Source: Planctomycetaceae bacterium
GTDB lineage: Bacteria; Planctomycetota; Planctomycetia; Planctomycetales; Planctomycetaceae
Reading direction: 5' to 3'
DNA length: 64,000 bases
Assembly: GCA_015485495.1 (NCBI GenBank)
Contig: WFTL01000132.1
Coordinates: 62,001-126,000, forward strand
The translations under genes and the position numbers were made by a program. Below the pieces are notes generated by a model. It was given only the letters and a program-made list of their open reading frames with translations, was not told the origin of the DNA and ran no database searches. This document shows, piece after piece, positions 45,471 through 53,933 of the stretch (position 1 is the stretch's first letter; every line of letters starts with the position of its first letter).

Positions 45471-47935
45471 CGCCACAGCTTCTGCTCGCACAGACCGCCA
45501 CCGAATCGTTTGAAACGATCGAAGTCAGCCTTCCGGAATCAGCCACAGGCCTGCTGCTGCTGCTGGCGGGACTGGCGCTGCTGATGGCCCTGACGGTTCG
45601 GATTTCTTTGCGTGATTCCCGGTTCCTGTCATGGCCCTGGCGACTGGCCCTGGCATCGTTGCGACTGGCCGTCCTGAGCGGGCTCATCGTGATTCTGCTG
45701 AATCCCGGCCGGCGTACGCAGACCAGCCGGATCGAACCGTCCCGCGTGGGGATTCTGGTCGACACGTCGCTTTCCATGAGCTATCCGGCCGACGGTCCGG
45801 CTGCAGCAGGGGAAACGGACGCAGCCGCTGCGTCATCGGTCAGCCGCATGGAACGCGTCCGCAGTCTGCTCATCGAGGACGGACTGCTGCAGCGGCTGAG
45901 TCAGACGCATGTGGTATCGGTTTACACATTCGACACGAAACTGCGGGGACCGCTGGCTGTCGTACAGAACGGCCGGGTGAGTCGGATTGATCCGGACGGC
46001 GGCCCGTCGGACGTTCAGCCACCCGATGGCCCGGATGCCGACTGGACCGATCTGCTGACAGCTCAGGGATCCGAAACGTGCCTGGCAGAATCTCTGAATG
46101 AGCTGGTGGGGCGCATGGCAGGACGGACGCTGGCGGGGATCGTCCTGTTTTCCGACGGTCAGTCGAATACCGGACCGGATGTGAGCACCGTTCGTCAGCG
46201 GCTGGAACAGACGGAAACGCGGGTGATTGCGGTCGGAACCGGCAGCCCGGTGCCTCAGTGCAATCTGAGCATTGCGGCCATGCAGGCGCCGGGCGATGTG
46301 CATCGCGGGGATCCGTTCGATGTGACGGTTGTCGTGCAGGGAAATGGTGCCGGAACCGTATCCGGAATCGTCGAACTGTACGAACAGTCGGCAGACGGCG
46401 ACGGCAGCGACCGCCGGAAAGTGGATGAACAGCCGTTCACCGTGCCGGCTGATACCCTGCCTGTGCCGCTGAAATTCACCCGGCAGCTGAATATTCCGGG
46501 AAGTTACGAATATCTGGCCCGGGCGGTCGTGCATCATGCCTCCACCCCGGAACTCACCGAAGACGACAATCAGAAGCAGTGTGCCGTCGAAGTGACCGAT
46601 CGGCGCATTCGTGTTCTGCTGATTTCCAGCGGCCCGATGCGGGAATATCGATTTGTCCGGAACATCCTGTACCGCCATTCGGGCATCGATTCCGATGTGT
46701 GGCTGCAGACGATTTCGGAAGACGACATCGGCATGGTGTCCCAGGAAGCGGGGCAGCTGCTGACCGGCTTTCCCCCCACGGCTGCTGAACTGGCCGAGTA
46801 TCATGTGATCGTGGCCTTCGACCCCGACTGGACACGGCTGTCCGGTGAACAGAGGTCGCTGCTGAAACGCTGGGTGCAGCGGGATGCCGGCGGCCTGATC
46901 GTCGTGGCCGGCGAACTGCATACGCCGCAGCTGGCGGCACAGGAAGACGAACTGCGCGATGTGGCCGTGCTCTACCCGGTGGTCGTCAATCGTCTGCTGG
47001 CAGAGCTGCGCCTGAGCCAGGGATCCGATCAGGCCTGGCCGGTTCGGCTGACTCCGGAAGGACGTGCCAGCCAGTTTCTCCGCATCGAAGATGCTCAGGG
47101 CCATGTGTCGACAGATCTCTGGAAGACCTTCACGGGAATCTATCGTTCCTATCCGGTGCGCCGTGTCCGGGATGGTGCGGTGGTGCTGGCCACGTACGAA
47201 AATCCGCGGGCCAGAACGCAGTATGGGGCGCCGCCCTTTCTGGCCACTCAGTTCTACGGGGCCGGCCGCACGTTTTTCATCGGTTCCGCAGAAACATGGC
47301 GTCTGCGGGCCATTTCGCCGGAAGGCCACCAGCGTTTCTGGACAGGCCTCATTCGGGAAGCCGGTCAGGGACGCCGGCAGCAGGGCAGTCCCCGCGGACT
47401 GCTGCTTCTGGACCGCACGACCGCCGGTCCCGGCCAGCCGGTGACGATCGAAGCCCGGCTGTACGATCCGCGTATGGAACCGCTGGAGGCTGACAGCGTC
47501 CCGATCAGCATCGTGGATGCGAACGGACGACCGGTGTCCGTTCCCGACCGGCTGCGCCGCATGCCCGGTGCGCCCGGCCGCTACTCCGCCGTATTCCGGC
47601 CTCTGCGGCCCGGCCAGTACCGCGTCTCCGTGCCGGTCCCCGATTCGGACGACGTGCTCCAGACCGATGTCGATGTGAGTCTGTCGAATCTGGAAGCTCA
47701 GGCATCCGAACAGAATGAGGAACTGCTGACACGTCTGGTCCGCAATACGATTGGCCGCTGCCTGCCGCTGGCCGAATGCCGCACACGGCTGCCGGAACTG
47801 CTGCCGGATCGCAGTGAACTGGTGATCACGGACGAACAGCTTGTGCCCCTGTGGGACCGATCGGCCGTGATGTATCTGCTGATCGCCCTGCTGAGCAGCG
47901 AATGGCTGCTGCGACGGTTTGTCCGTCTGTCCTGA
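45467..47935 (+). CDS. VWA-domain membrane protein with gatase-like region
   Basis: An 822-residue membrane protein, start ATG 45467 overlapping the preceding stop by 4 bases. Two N-terminal helices (about 26-45 and 62-80) flank a short loop. A VWA domain follows with VGILVDTSLSMSYP (DxSxS) and GIVLFSDGQSNTG. Ig-like strands follow, then a class-I-glutamine-amidotransferase-like region (RIRVLLISSGPMREYRFVRN, YHVIVAFDPDW, GGLIVVAGELHTP), further beta domains, and a C-terminal helix before RRFVRLS. The gatase-like part lacks an evident Cys-His pair. Long proteins of this type follow BatA-domain genes in planctomycete MoxR clusters; their role is unproven. Confidence 0.85.
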   Translation: MTPQLLLAQTATESFETIEVSLPESATGLLLLLAGLALLMALTVRISLRDSRFLSWPWRLALASLRLAVLSGLIVILLNPGRRTQTSRIEPSRVGILVDTSLSMSYPADGPAAAGETDAAAASSVSRMERVRSLLIEDGLLQRLSQTHVVSVYTFDTKLRGPLAVVQNGRVSRIDPDGGPSDVQPPDGPDADWTDLLTAQGSETCLAESLNELVGRMAGRTLAGIVLFSDGQSNTGPDVSTVRQRLEQTETRVIAVGTGSPVPQCNLSIAAMQAPGDVHRGDPFDVTVVVQGNGAGTVSGIVELYEQSADGDGSDRRKVDEQPFTVPADTLPVPLKFTRQLNIPGSYEYLARAVVHHASTPELTEDDNQKQCAVEVTDRRIRVLLISSGPMREYRFVRNILYRHSGIDSDVWLQTISEDDIGMVSQEAGQLLTGFPPTAAELAEYHVIVAFDPDWTRLSGEQRSLLKRWVQRDAGGLIVVAGELHTPQLAAQEDELRDVAVLYPVVVNRLLAELRLSQGSDQAWPVRLTPEGRASQFLRIEDAQGHVSTDLWKTFTGIYRSYPVRRVRDGAVVLATYENPRARTQYGAPPFLATQFYGAGRTFFIGSAETWRLRAISPEGHQRFWTGLIREAGQGRRQQGSPRGLLLLDRTTAGPGQPVTIEARLYDPRMEPLEADSVPISIVDANGRPVSVPDRLRRMPGAPGRYSAVFRPLRPGQYRVSVPVPDSDDVLQTDVDVSLSNLEAQASEQNEELLTRLVRNTIGRCLPLAECRTRLPELLPDRSELVITDEQLVPLWDRSAVMYLLIALLSSEWLLRRFVRLS

Positions 47936-48032
47936 AACGCATTCTGCGGACCATCCGTGAAATCCAAAGCGACCGACTCCGGCCCCTTCGCCGCCGCAGA
48001 CACCGGCCGGCCGGGGGATTCCGGCAGCCGGC

Positions 48033-49259
48033 TCATTCGGGCAGCCGGCCGGATGCGATCTTCGGAAAACTTCCGGTGACGGACCGCATGAATTCCACCA
48101 GATCCAGCTTCTGCTGACTGTTCAGTTTCAGGGGCGTCATCTTGTCGCTGAGCCAGGGGTTTTTCGTGCCGCCTTTGGCGTAGTGTTCCACGACTTCTTC
48201 CAGTGTCTGCAGACTGCCGTCGTGCATGTAGGGAGCCGACAGAGCCACGTTGCGAATCGTGGGAGTTTTGAAAGCGCCTTTGTCCCGGTCGTTCCCCGTC
48301 ACGGCATAACGGCCGAGATCCGGATCCGGGCTGTCCATTCCAATCCCCAGATTGTGATACTTTTCGTCCGTCAGGTTGGCGCCGACATGGCAGTTGCTGC
48401 AGCCGATTTCCCTGCTGAAGAACAGATCCATCCCCCGCCGTGCACTTTCTGACATGGGATTCGCGGCCGCGCCGGCACGCAGTTCCTGAAGCCGCTTCCA
48501 GGCATCGGGATCGTCTTCCTTGAGATCTTCCAGGTCTTCTTCTTCGAGGGATTCGAACGGCCGCAGGGCATCCACATAGTCGAACGGTGTGGGTCCGGTC
48601 ACGATCACGCGTTCGAACGAAGCGATGGCTTTGCCGACGTTGTCGATGGTGACGCCGCTTTTCGGAAAGACAGCTTCGAACTGAGCCACATAAGCGGGAA
48701 TCTGTTTCAGAGTGTCCACCGCCTGTTCGTGGGTGCTGCCCATTTCAATGGGATTGGCAATCGGCCCGACGGCCTGTTCTTCGAGAGAAGCCGCACGTCC
48801 GTCCCAGAACTGAGCTCCGCTGAGGATCCGGTTGTAGCTGACCGGAGAATTCCGGCCGCCGGTCTGCCCGTCGATGCCGATCCCGAACCGCGTGTGACGG
48901 GCGAATCCTTCCTGCGGATGATGGCAGCTCGCACAACTGACCGTGTTGTCCGCCGAAAGGCGCGTGTCGAAATACAGTTGTCGGCCCAGTTCGATTTTCG
49001 CCCGCGTGAGCGGATTTTCGCGAATCCCCTGAATGTCGCGTGCCCCGATACTCAGTCCCAGCGGCAGACGCACATCCAGTTCTTCGTGATTGGCCGGATC
49101 GGCCAGCCAGGCCTGAACCTGTTCCAGCGTCAGTGGCCCCGTGCCGGGGATTCCAGACGTCAGATCGTCGATGCCCAGAACCACCGTTTCGCCCGCATGG
49201 ACGAACATTCCTCCACTCAGTACAGCCAGCACCATCAGGCCCTGCAGGGTCCGTTTCAT
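48033..49259 (-). CDS. di-haem cytochrome c peroxidase
   Basis: A 408-residue exported peroxidase of the CcpA/MauG family that reduces hydrogen peroxide in the periplasm with electrons from c-type cytochromes or quinol. The signal peptide ends near HAGE. Haem sites are CASCHHP (Cys109, Cys112, His113) and CSNCHVG (Cys287, Cys290, His291). Family blocks LGRQLYFDTRLSADNT, FWDGRAASLEEQA, FKTPTIRNVALSAPYMHDG are present, with the distal Met. Between the two domains lies an acidic insert (FESLEEEDLEDLKEDDPD). The start has GGAGAAA upstream. It converges with the MoxR operon. Confidence 0.93.
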   Translation of the reverse strand: MKRTLQGLMVLAVLSGGMFVHAGETVVLGIDDLTSGIPGTGPLTLEQVQAWLADPANHEELDVRLPLGLSIGARDIQGIRENPLTRAKIELGRQLYFDTRLSADNTVSCASCHHPQEGFARHTRFGIGIDGQTGGRNSPVSYNRILSGAQFWDGRAASLEEQAVGPIANPIEMGSTHEQAVDTLKQIPAYVAQFEAVFPKSGVTIDNVGKAIASFERVIVTGPTPFDYVDALRPFESLEEEDLEDLKEDDPDAWKRLQELRAGAAANPMSESARRGMDLFFSREIGCSNCHVGANLTDEKYHNLGIGMDSPDPDLGRYAVTGNDRDKGAFKTPTIRNVALSAPYMHDGSLQTLEEVVEHYAKGGTKNPWLSDKMTPLKLNSQQKLDLVEFMRSVTGSFPKIASGRLPE

Positions 49260-49330
49260 TCTGTTTCTCCGAATCTGTTTCTTCTGAAGCTTCCGGATCG
49301 ACGCAGCCGGCAGGCATCACCTTACACGCA

Positions 49331-50512
49331 TCATGCCGATTTCCCACCGGCGGAATCCAGAAAAATGCGTTCGAAATCAGCCGCTGTCATCTCCACGGGA
49401 TCCGGCCACATCTTCAGAAGATCGGAAAGAACGGCCGCGCAGCGAACCGAATCGTCCGCCGTGCGGATCTGACGCCGGAGGATTCGGCACAGATCGGCGA
49501 TTCCGCCCAGCGGAAGCGGTGTTCCCGGAGGAGGGGGGTCCGGGATCAGGATGGCCGTGATCCGTTCGATGAGGGCATCGATGCCGGTCGATTCCGCAGC
49601 CGATGTGACCATCACAGGACCCAGCTCATCCGGCGGACCGGGCCCGCGCTGCGGCAGGTCGGCTCTGCACCGGACGGCGATGCACGGTGTGCCCGACGGA
49701 ATGTGCTGCACCACCCGGTCGTGCTCGGATGTCCAGCCGACGGTCTGGTCGAACGCAGACAGGACCAGATCGGCGGACTGCAGCAGGTTCTGAGCGTGTC
49801 TGATTCCGCGGGCTTCCACGGCGTCGGGTGCATCAGAACGCATGCCCGCGGTGTCTGCGAAACAGAACGGCCAGCCATCGAGAACCAGGCGGGTGGTGAC
49901 CGCATCCCGCGTGGTTCCCGGCTGATCGAACACGATGGACCGTTCATATCCGGCCACAGCGTTCAGAAGACTCGACTTGCCGACATTCGGCGGCCCGGCA
50001 ATCACAACCTGCCAGGGAACAATGAGATGACGGGCCGCCGTTTCGAAACGCAGCAGCATTTCCAGACGGCGACGCATGTCATCGACAGTTCGGGAATCGG
50101 CCAGGCGGACCAGGGCATCATGCAGGCGACCGTTCATCTGCGCGTGAATGAGCCGGGCGGTTCGGGGCGTGGGAGCCTGCAGCAGGAACCTTTCCAGGGG
50201 ATCTTCGGGAACCGCGACGGCCGCCCCGTCGGCAGAAAATTCGGCCGCGATCCGACGGACGGCCGCCTCGCCTCCATGGCACTGCACCTCCCAGATCTGT
50301 GTCCCGGTGCGCACGACGATCACGTCTTCCCCGTGCCAGGAACCGTACAGCAGACGTCCTGGCGGAGCCGCCGATGCCGGCAGACCGCTGGCGGAGATGA
50401 AGGCCGCATCGATCGCCGTCGCGGCACTCGGGTGAGAACATTCCAGCCTGAGAACCGCCACGGCACCGCGGCCGGGAGGAGTCAGTCGCGTGACACGGAT
50501 CAGATCAGACAC
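49331..50512 (-). CDS. divergent, short MnmE-like GTPase
   Basis: A 393-residue protein related to the tRNA-modification GTPase MnmE (TrmE). An N-terminal TrmE domain (about 1-115, EVQCHGGEAAVRRI) is followed by helices and a G domain: G1 AGPPNVGKSSLLNA, G2 PGTTRDAV, G3 DTAGMR. Unlike true MnmE, the G4 site NKxD reads CRAD, and the C-terminal CIGK motif is missing (tail ERIFLDSAGGKSA). Normal MnmE is about 450 residues. Whether it still modifies U34 of tRNAs with MnmG is doubtful. The start is GTG 50512 with no clear ribosome site; an 8-base tandem repeat overlaps the start. Confidence 0.75.
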   Translation of the reverse strand: MSDLIRVTRLTPPGRGAVAVLRLECSHPSAATAIDAAFISASGLPASAAPPGRLLYGSWHGEDVIVVRTGTQIWEVQCHGGEAAVRRIAAEFSADGAAVAVPEDPLERFLLQAPTPRTARLIHAQMNGRLHDALVRLADSRTVDDMRRRLEMLLRFETAARHLIVPWQVVIAGPPNVGKSSLLNAVAGYERSIVFDQPGTTRDAVTTRLVLDGWPFCFADTAGMRSDAPDAVEARGIRHAQNLLQSADLVLSAFDQTVGWTSEHDRVVQHIPSGTPCIAVRCRADLPQRGPGPPDELGPVMVTSAAESTGIDALIERITAILIPDPPPPGTPLPLGGIADLCRILRRQIRTADDSVRCAAVLSDLLKMWPDPVEMTAADFERIFLDSAGGKSA

Positions 50513-50532
50513 TCAGACACTCAGACACTCAG
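50505..50532. repeat. 8-base tandem repeat, unit ACTCAGAC, about 3.5 copies
   Basis: The unit recurs without change over 28 bases, covering the first codons and upstream flank of the MnmE-like gene and the upstream region of the divergent exonuclease gene. Copy-number change would shift the spacing of any promoter here. Confidence 0.75.
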
Positions 50533-50660
50533 GCAGTCCGGCGGAACAATCGGGCAGAACGTTCAGTCAGTGTACCCGGCGACCGCTTCCATCAGAACCG
50601 GCAGCGGATATCGTGTTCTTTGAGAACCGCACCGGTTCGATCGTCCTCAGGACCCGCTCC

Positions 50661-51509
50661 ATGCACCTCGATTCCGCCGATTTCATTGCGTTCGATCTGG
50701 AAACCACGGGACTGCATGCGGTCCGTCACCGCATCGTGGAAATCGGAGCGGTCCGGTTTCGGGCGGACGGCTCCGTCGTGGACACCTTCACACAGCTTGT
50801 TCAGCCGGGCGAACCGATCCCCGCGGATGTGCAGGACATTCACGGAATATCGGACGACATGGTGGCCGATGCACCGACCATCGATGCCGTGCTGCCTGAG
50901 TTTTTTCGGTTTCTCGGTCCGCGGAACCGAATCCTGCTGGCTCACAACGCATCTTTCGACACGGGCTTCCTGGCCGCCGCCGTTCAGCAAACCGGTCTTT
51001 CCGCGCCGGATCATTCGATCATCGATACCTGCCGGCTGGCCCGACAGCGGATGCGGCTGGACAGTTATCGGCTGGAATCCATTGGGCGGCATCTGAACCT
51101 GATCGAACGGTCATCGCACCGGGCGCTCAACGATGCGGTGCTGCTCAAGGACGTGTTCTGCCACCTCATCCGAACAGCGCCGCCGCTGACGACTTTCAGT
51201 CAGCTCACAGCGGCAGCGCCTCCGATCTCCGTGAAATCGTTTTCCGCCGACCCGCCGCCGCTCCCCGAACACCTGCGCTGTCTCCACCAGGCCATTGCCC
51301 GGGGAATCCCGGTTGCGATCGTTTACAGCGGCGGCTCCCGGCCCGGACGGCTCCGCCACGTCACTCCGCGGTCTCTTGTCTCGAACCAGGGTCACTGCTA
51401 TCTGCTGGCCGAGTGTCATCAGGACCACGTCGAAAAGACGTACCGAATCGACCGAATTCGTTCTGTTCAGATCTGCGAACAGACCGACGCGCCGCCTGAG
51501 ACCGGCTGA
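50661..51509 (+). CDS. DnaQ-type 3'-5' exonuclease fused to a WYL domain
   Basis: A 282-residue protein. The N-terminal DEDDh exonuclease domain (about 1-170) has FDLETTGLHAVRHRIVEIGAV (Asp12, Glu14), HGISDDMV, LAHNASFDTGFL, and HRALNDAVLL with the catalytic His and Asp. A Pro-rich linker leads to a C-terminal WYL-like domain (about 205-275, PVAIVYSGGSRPGRLRHVTPRSLV, then GHCYLLAECH, then EKTYRIDRIRSVQI). WYL domains bind nucleic acids or nucleotides and regulate many defence and DNA-damage proteins. ATG 50661 follows AGGA at 9 bases; the ORF track starts 57 codons earlier. Confidence 0.85.
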   Translation: MHLDSADFIAFDLETTGLHAVRHRIVEIGAVRFRADGSVVDTFTQLVQPGEPIPADVQDIHGISDDMVADAPTIDAVLPEFFRFLGPRNRILLAHNASFDTGFLAAAVQQTGLSAPDHSIIDTCRLARQRMRLDSYRLESIGRHLNLIERSSHRALNDAVLLKDVFCHLIRTAPPLTTFSQLTAAAPPISVKSFSADPPPLPEHLRCLHQAIARGIPVAIVYSGGSRPGRLRHVTPRSLVSNQGHCYLLAECHQDHVEKTYRIDRIRSVQICEQTDAPPETG

Positions 51510-51578
51510 TCACCGGATCGCCGACCGCGGCAGTCTTCTGTGCGGGCATCCGCGGAAACAGTGTCCGGCAAACAGAGA

Positions 51579-51603
51579 ACGGGCCGGTCTGAGACCGGCC
51601 CGT
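51579..51603 (-). terminator. strong hairpin terminator after the CarboxypepD_reg gene
   Basis: An 11-base perfect stem (ACGGGCCGGTC, loop TGA on the plus strand) followed on the minus strand by TTCTCTGTTT. It lies 40 bases past the stop of the minus-strand gene and 70 bases past the stop of the exonuclease, so it can separate the two convergent genes. Confidence 0.65.
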
Positions 51604-51642
51604 CGATAAACAGCATTTTGTCAGATACGGCAGGGTCGTGTT

Positions 51643-52161
51643 CTAGCTGCCGTTGTCGTCATCGGCAGCGATGGCGATGGCCACGATGCCGCCGGCCACC
51701 AGACCCAGTCCCAGAAGCTGAGCGGGAGTCAGGCCGAACAGCATTCCGTCGCCGTTCTGACCGCGGACCACGTAGTTCGGATCGTTCACGACGGAGAATG
51801 TTTTGAGCGACTTCGGTGGTGCCGTTCCCTGTGTCCACAGACGCGCCCCGTAGGCGGCTTCGTTCACGCGGACGACGGCGGTTCCGCCTTTCAGACCGGT
51901 GAAGCGGAAGACTCCTTCGTCATCCGTCACCGCTGTGGTTTTGCCGGACCTGGTAATCATTTCGACAGATGTGCCGGCCACCGGCTGGCCGTGAATGTCC
52001 AGAACACGTCCGGAAACACTTCCGTCGCGTCCGAGTTCCACGTTACGCAGAACGGGTTTCTCAGTGTCTGCCGATGCGGCTGTGCCGGCAAAGGCGTTCG
52101 CCGGCACGACGAACAGCACCGCCAGCAGCAGAGCAATCTGTTTTTTGAAATAGAAATGCAT
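51643..52161 (-). CDS. secreted carboxypeptidase-regulatory-like domain protein
   Basis: A 172-residue protein. A signal peptide (MHFYFKKQIALLLAVLFVVPANAFAG) is followed by an Ig-like carboxypeptidase regulatory domain (about 45-110, GSVSGRVLDIHGQPVAGTSVEM, then TDDEGVFRFTGLKGGTAVVRV). A short linker leads to a C-terminal hydrophobic helix (LLGLGLVAGGIVAIAIA) and an acidic tail DDDNGS. Small proteins of this type occur in many copies in planctomycetes; they are probably envelope-attached and of unknown function. The start has AAGGAAAGG upstream. Confidence 0.78.
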   Translation of the reverse strand: MHFYFKKQIALLLAVLFVVPANAFAGTAASADTEKPVLRNVELGRDGSVSGRVLDIHGQPVAGTSVEMITRSGKTTAVTDDEGVFRFTGLKGGTAVVRVNEAAYGARLWTQGTAPPKSLKTFSVVNDPNYVVRGQNGDGMLFGLTPAQLLGLGLVAGGIVAIAIAADDDNGS

Positions 52162-52785
52162 CCGTGCGCCTTTCCTTGCGTGCAGTAGATACGACCATCG
52201 ATTCGGGTTGCCGGGGTTGTTCCGGTTTGATGACGGGATCTCAGTAGGTTCATCGCGTCAGAGCAAGACGAATGATGACCGGAATCACCTGTCCCGGACG
52301 GACGGATCGCCTGCTGCTGCTTTTCTTCTGCAGATTCCGCCGATGCCGATCCCTCCGCTGCTGCTGTCTGCCGAAAACCGTCCGGATTGCCGGGATCGGC
52401 TTTTGATGCCCGCAGCGCTGGCCTGGTCAGGCGGACGAGCCCGGATGATCGTGCCTGTCGGCCTGGGCGAAAAGGCTGTGCCGCCGCGAACAGGACGCAG
52501 TCCGGTCGGCGGAAGACGCCGTGCAGCCGCGTTTCCGGCAGGTTCTGCCGATCGGCCCGGTCCTGGTCGAGTCCGAAACCGGAAAATAGAGATTTCAGGA
52601 GAAAAAGGCTGAAGGCCGCCGTCAACTGGGGGTTGCCGTCAGAAAGCCATCTGCGGTATCACGCGATTCGGTCACCCGACCTCTCTCTCATCTCTCAACT
52701 GAGGGTGACTGGTGCCGAAATGTGACATTCGGCAGGATCGGTAAAATGAAAACAACAGGCGTCTGTGCCAGGGAAGACCTCCACA
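52162..52785. other. divergent intergenic region before the exopolysaccharide operon
   Basis: A 624-base gap between a minus-strand secreted-protein gene and the plus-strand export-protein gene. Minus-strand frames here look like random shadow frames. Near its right end is the promoter/operator candidate listed next; otherwise I see nothing. Confidence 0.5.
52714..52747 (+). promoter_or_regulatory. candidate operator and -10 of the exopolysaccharide operon
   Basis: GCCGAA...TTCGGC forms an imperfect inverted repeat (52714-52733) around TGTGACA. A TAAAAT hexamer follows at 52742-52747, about 40 bases before the chosen start. The arrangement fits an operator overlapping a -35 region, but the -35 match is weak. 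Confidence 0.3.
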
Positions 52786-53868
52786 GTGAATCTCCGCCGT
52801 ACGATTCGACAGGGCCATGGAACCTCGGCACTTCTGCTGACCTGTCTGCTTTTGACCGGATGTGCTCACAACACCTACACGGTGCGTCGGCTCCCGCCGG
52901 AGTATGCTGCCGAACCCACGTCCGATTTTTCCACTCTTGACCTGACCGCATGGGCCCGGCCCATTCCGTCCGGCGATCAGATTCAGTCGGGAGACCGCCT
53001 GAAACTGTCCGTGAATTCGGGCATCGGGGGTCCTGAAGCGGTGGAGGAGTGGACCGTTGGCGTGGATCACGACGGGGCAGCGACGATTCCTCACGTGGGC
53101 CGCATCCGGCTGGCGGGACTGACTCTGGCGGAAGCCGAACAGTCGATCACCGAAGAAAGCATTCGGCGCGATGTTTACCTGACACCGGCGGTCGACGTGC
53201 AGGTCGAAGAGCGGAACCGAAATGAGATTCTGGTCACCGGTGCGGTCGAGAATCCGGGGACACTGGAATTTCCCGAAGACCGACTCAGCCTGGCCGACAT
53301 TCTGGTCCGTACCGGAGGTCTCACGCCGGAAGCCACCGGACGCATCACTGTCAATACGGCTCAGCCCGGCCACGACACCGGCGACCGGCTCCACACCGTT
53401 TCCCGGACCCGGACGCAGGGCACAACCGGCGAGGCGCTGACGGTCGATCTGGCGACGACGCCTGCAGCGGAACTGGCTGCCATCGAAGTTCCTGGAGGAG
53501 CGGCGGTGAATGTGGAAGCGGCCGGGGAACGGACGGTTCAGGTGATCGGTGTCATCGGGGATCGGCCGGTGACCGTACCGGCCGGCCGGAATCTGAGACT
53601 GCTGGAAGCCCTGGCCCTGGCCGGCGGGCCGACATATTCCCACTGGATTTCCAATCGGATCGACGTCATTCGCCGGATTCCGGAGAAGAACGAAACCATC
53701 CGCATCAAAACATCCATCCGCAAAGCGAAAAAGGACGACCGCGAGAACCTGCTGCTGGCACCGGGCGACATCGTCAGCGTGGAAGAAAATCTTCTGTCCT
53801 TCACGCTGTCGGCTCTGGGAGGCCTGACGGGACTGACCAGTGCCGCCCGTTACGCGACGTTGCCCTGA
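52786..53868 (+). CDS. polysaccharide export lipoprotein (Wza-like, SLBB)
   Basis: A 360-residue lipoprotein with lipobox LLLTGC. The N-terminal polysaccharide export (PES) domain (about 70-150) has SGDRLKLSVNSG, TVGVDHDGAATIPHVGRIRLAGLTLAEAE. SLBB-like beta-grasp domains follow (ILVTGAVENPGTLEFPEDRLSLADIL; VQVIGVIGDRPVTVPAGRNLRLLEAL). Wza homologues form an outer-membrane channel for polysaccharide chains. The start is GTG 52786 with GGGAAG upstream, giving a short basic N-region; the ORF-track GTG at 52765 is an alternative. It is first of four genes on the plus strand. Confidence 0.88.
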   Translation: MNLRRTIRQGHGTSALLLTCLLLTGCAHNTYTVRRLPPEYAAEPTSDFSTLDLTAWARPIPSGDQIQSGDRLKLSVNSGIGGPEAVEEWTVGVDHDGAATIPHVGRIRLAGLTLAEAEQSITEESIRRDVYLTPAVDVQVEERNRNEILVTGAVENPGTLEFPEDRLSLADILVRTGGLTPEATGRITVNTAQPGHDTGDRLHTVSRTRTQGTTGEALTVDLATTPAAELAAIEVPGGAAVNVEAAGERTVQVIGVIGDRPVTVPAGRNLRLLEALALAGGPTYSHWISNRIDVIRRIPEKNETIRIKTSIRKAKKDDRENLLLAPGDIVSVEENLLSFTLSALGGLTGLTSAARYATLP

Positions 53869-53933
53869 CCGTTTCGATTCCTGTCGCCCTTCTTCGACCG
53901 ATGGCCGCCGGATGAAACCAGACGAGACCCACA

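Noticed and set aside
50505-50532. Possible CRISPR array
   Set aside because: The unit is only 8 bases with no spacers, and no cas genes are present; it is a simple tandem repeat.
51957-52625. 222-residue minus-strand frame upstream of the CarboxypepD_reg gene
   Set aside because: It overlaps that gene in another frame and has no protein-like features; the smaller gene has a signal peptide and a ribosome site.
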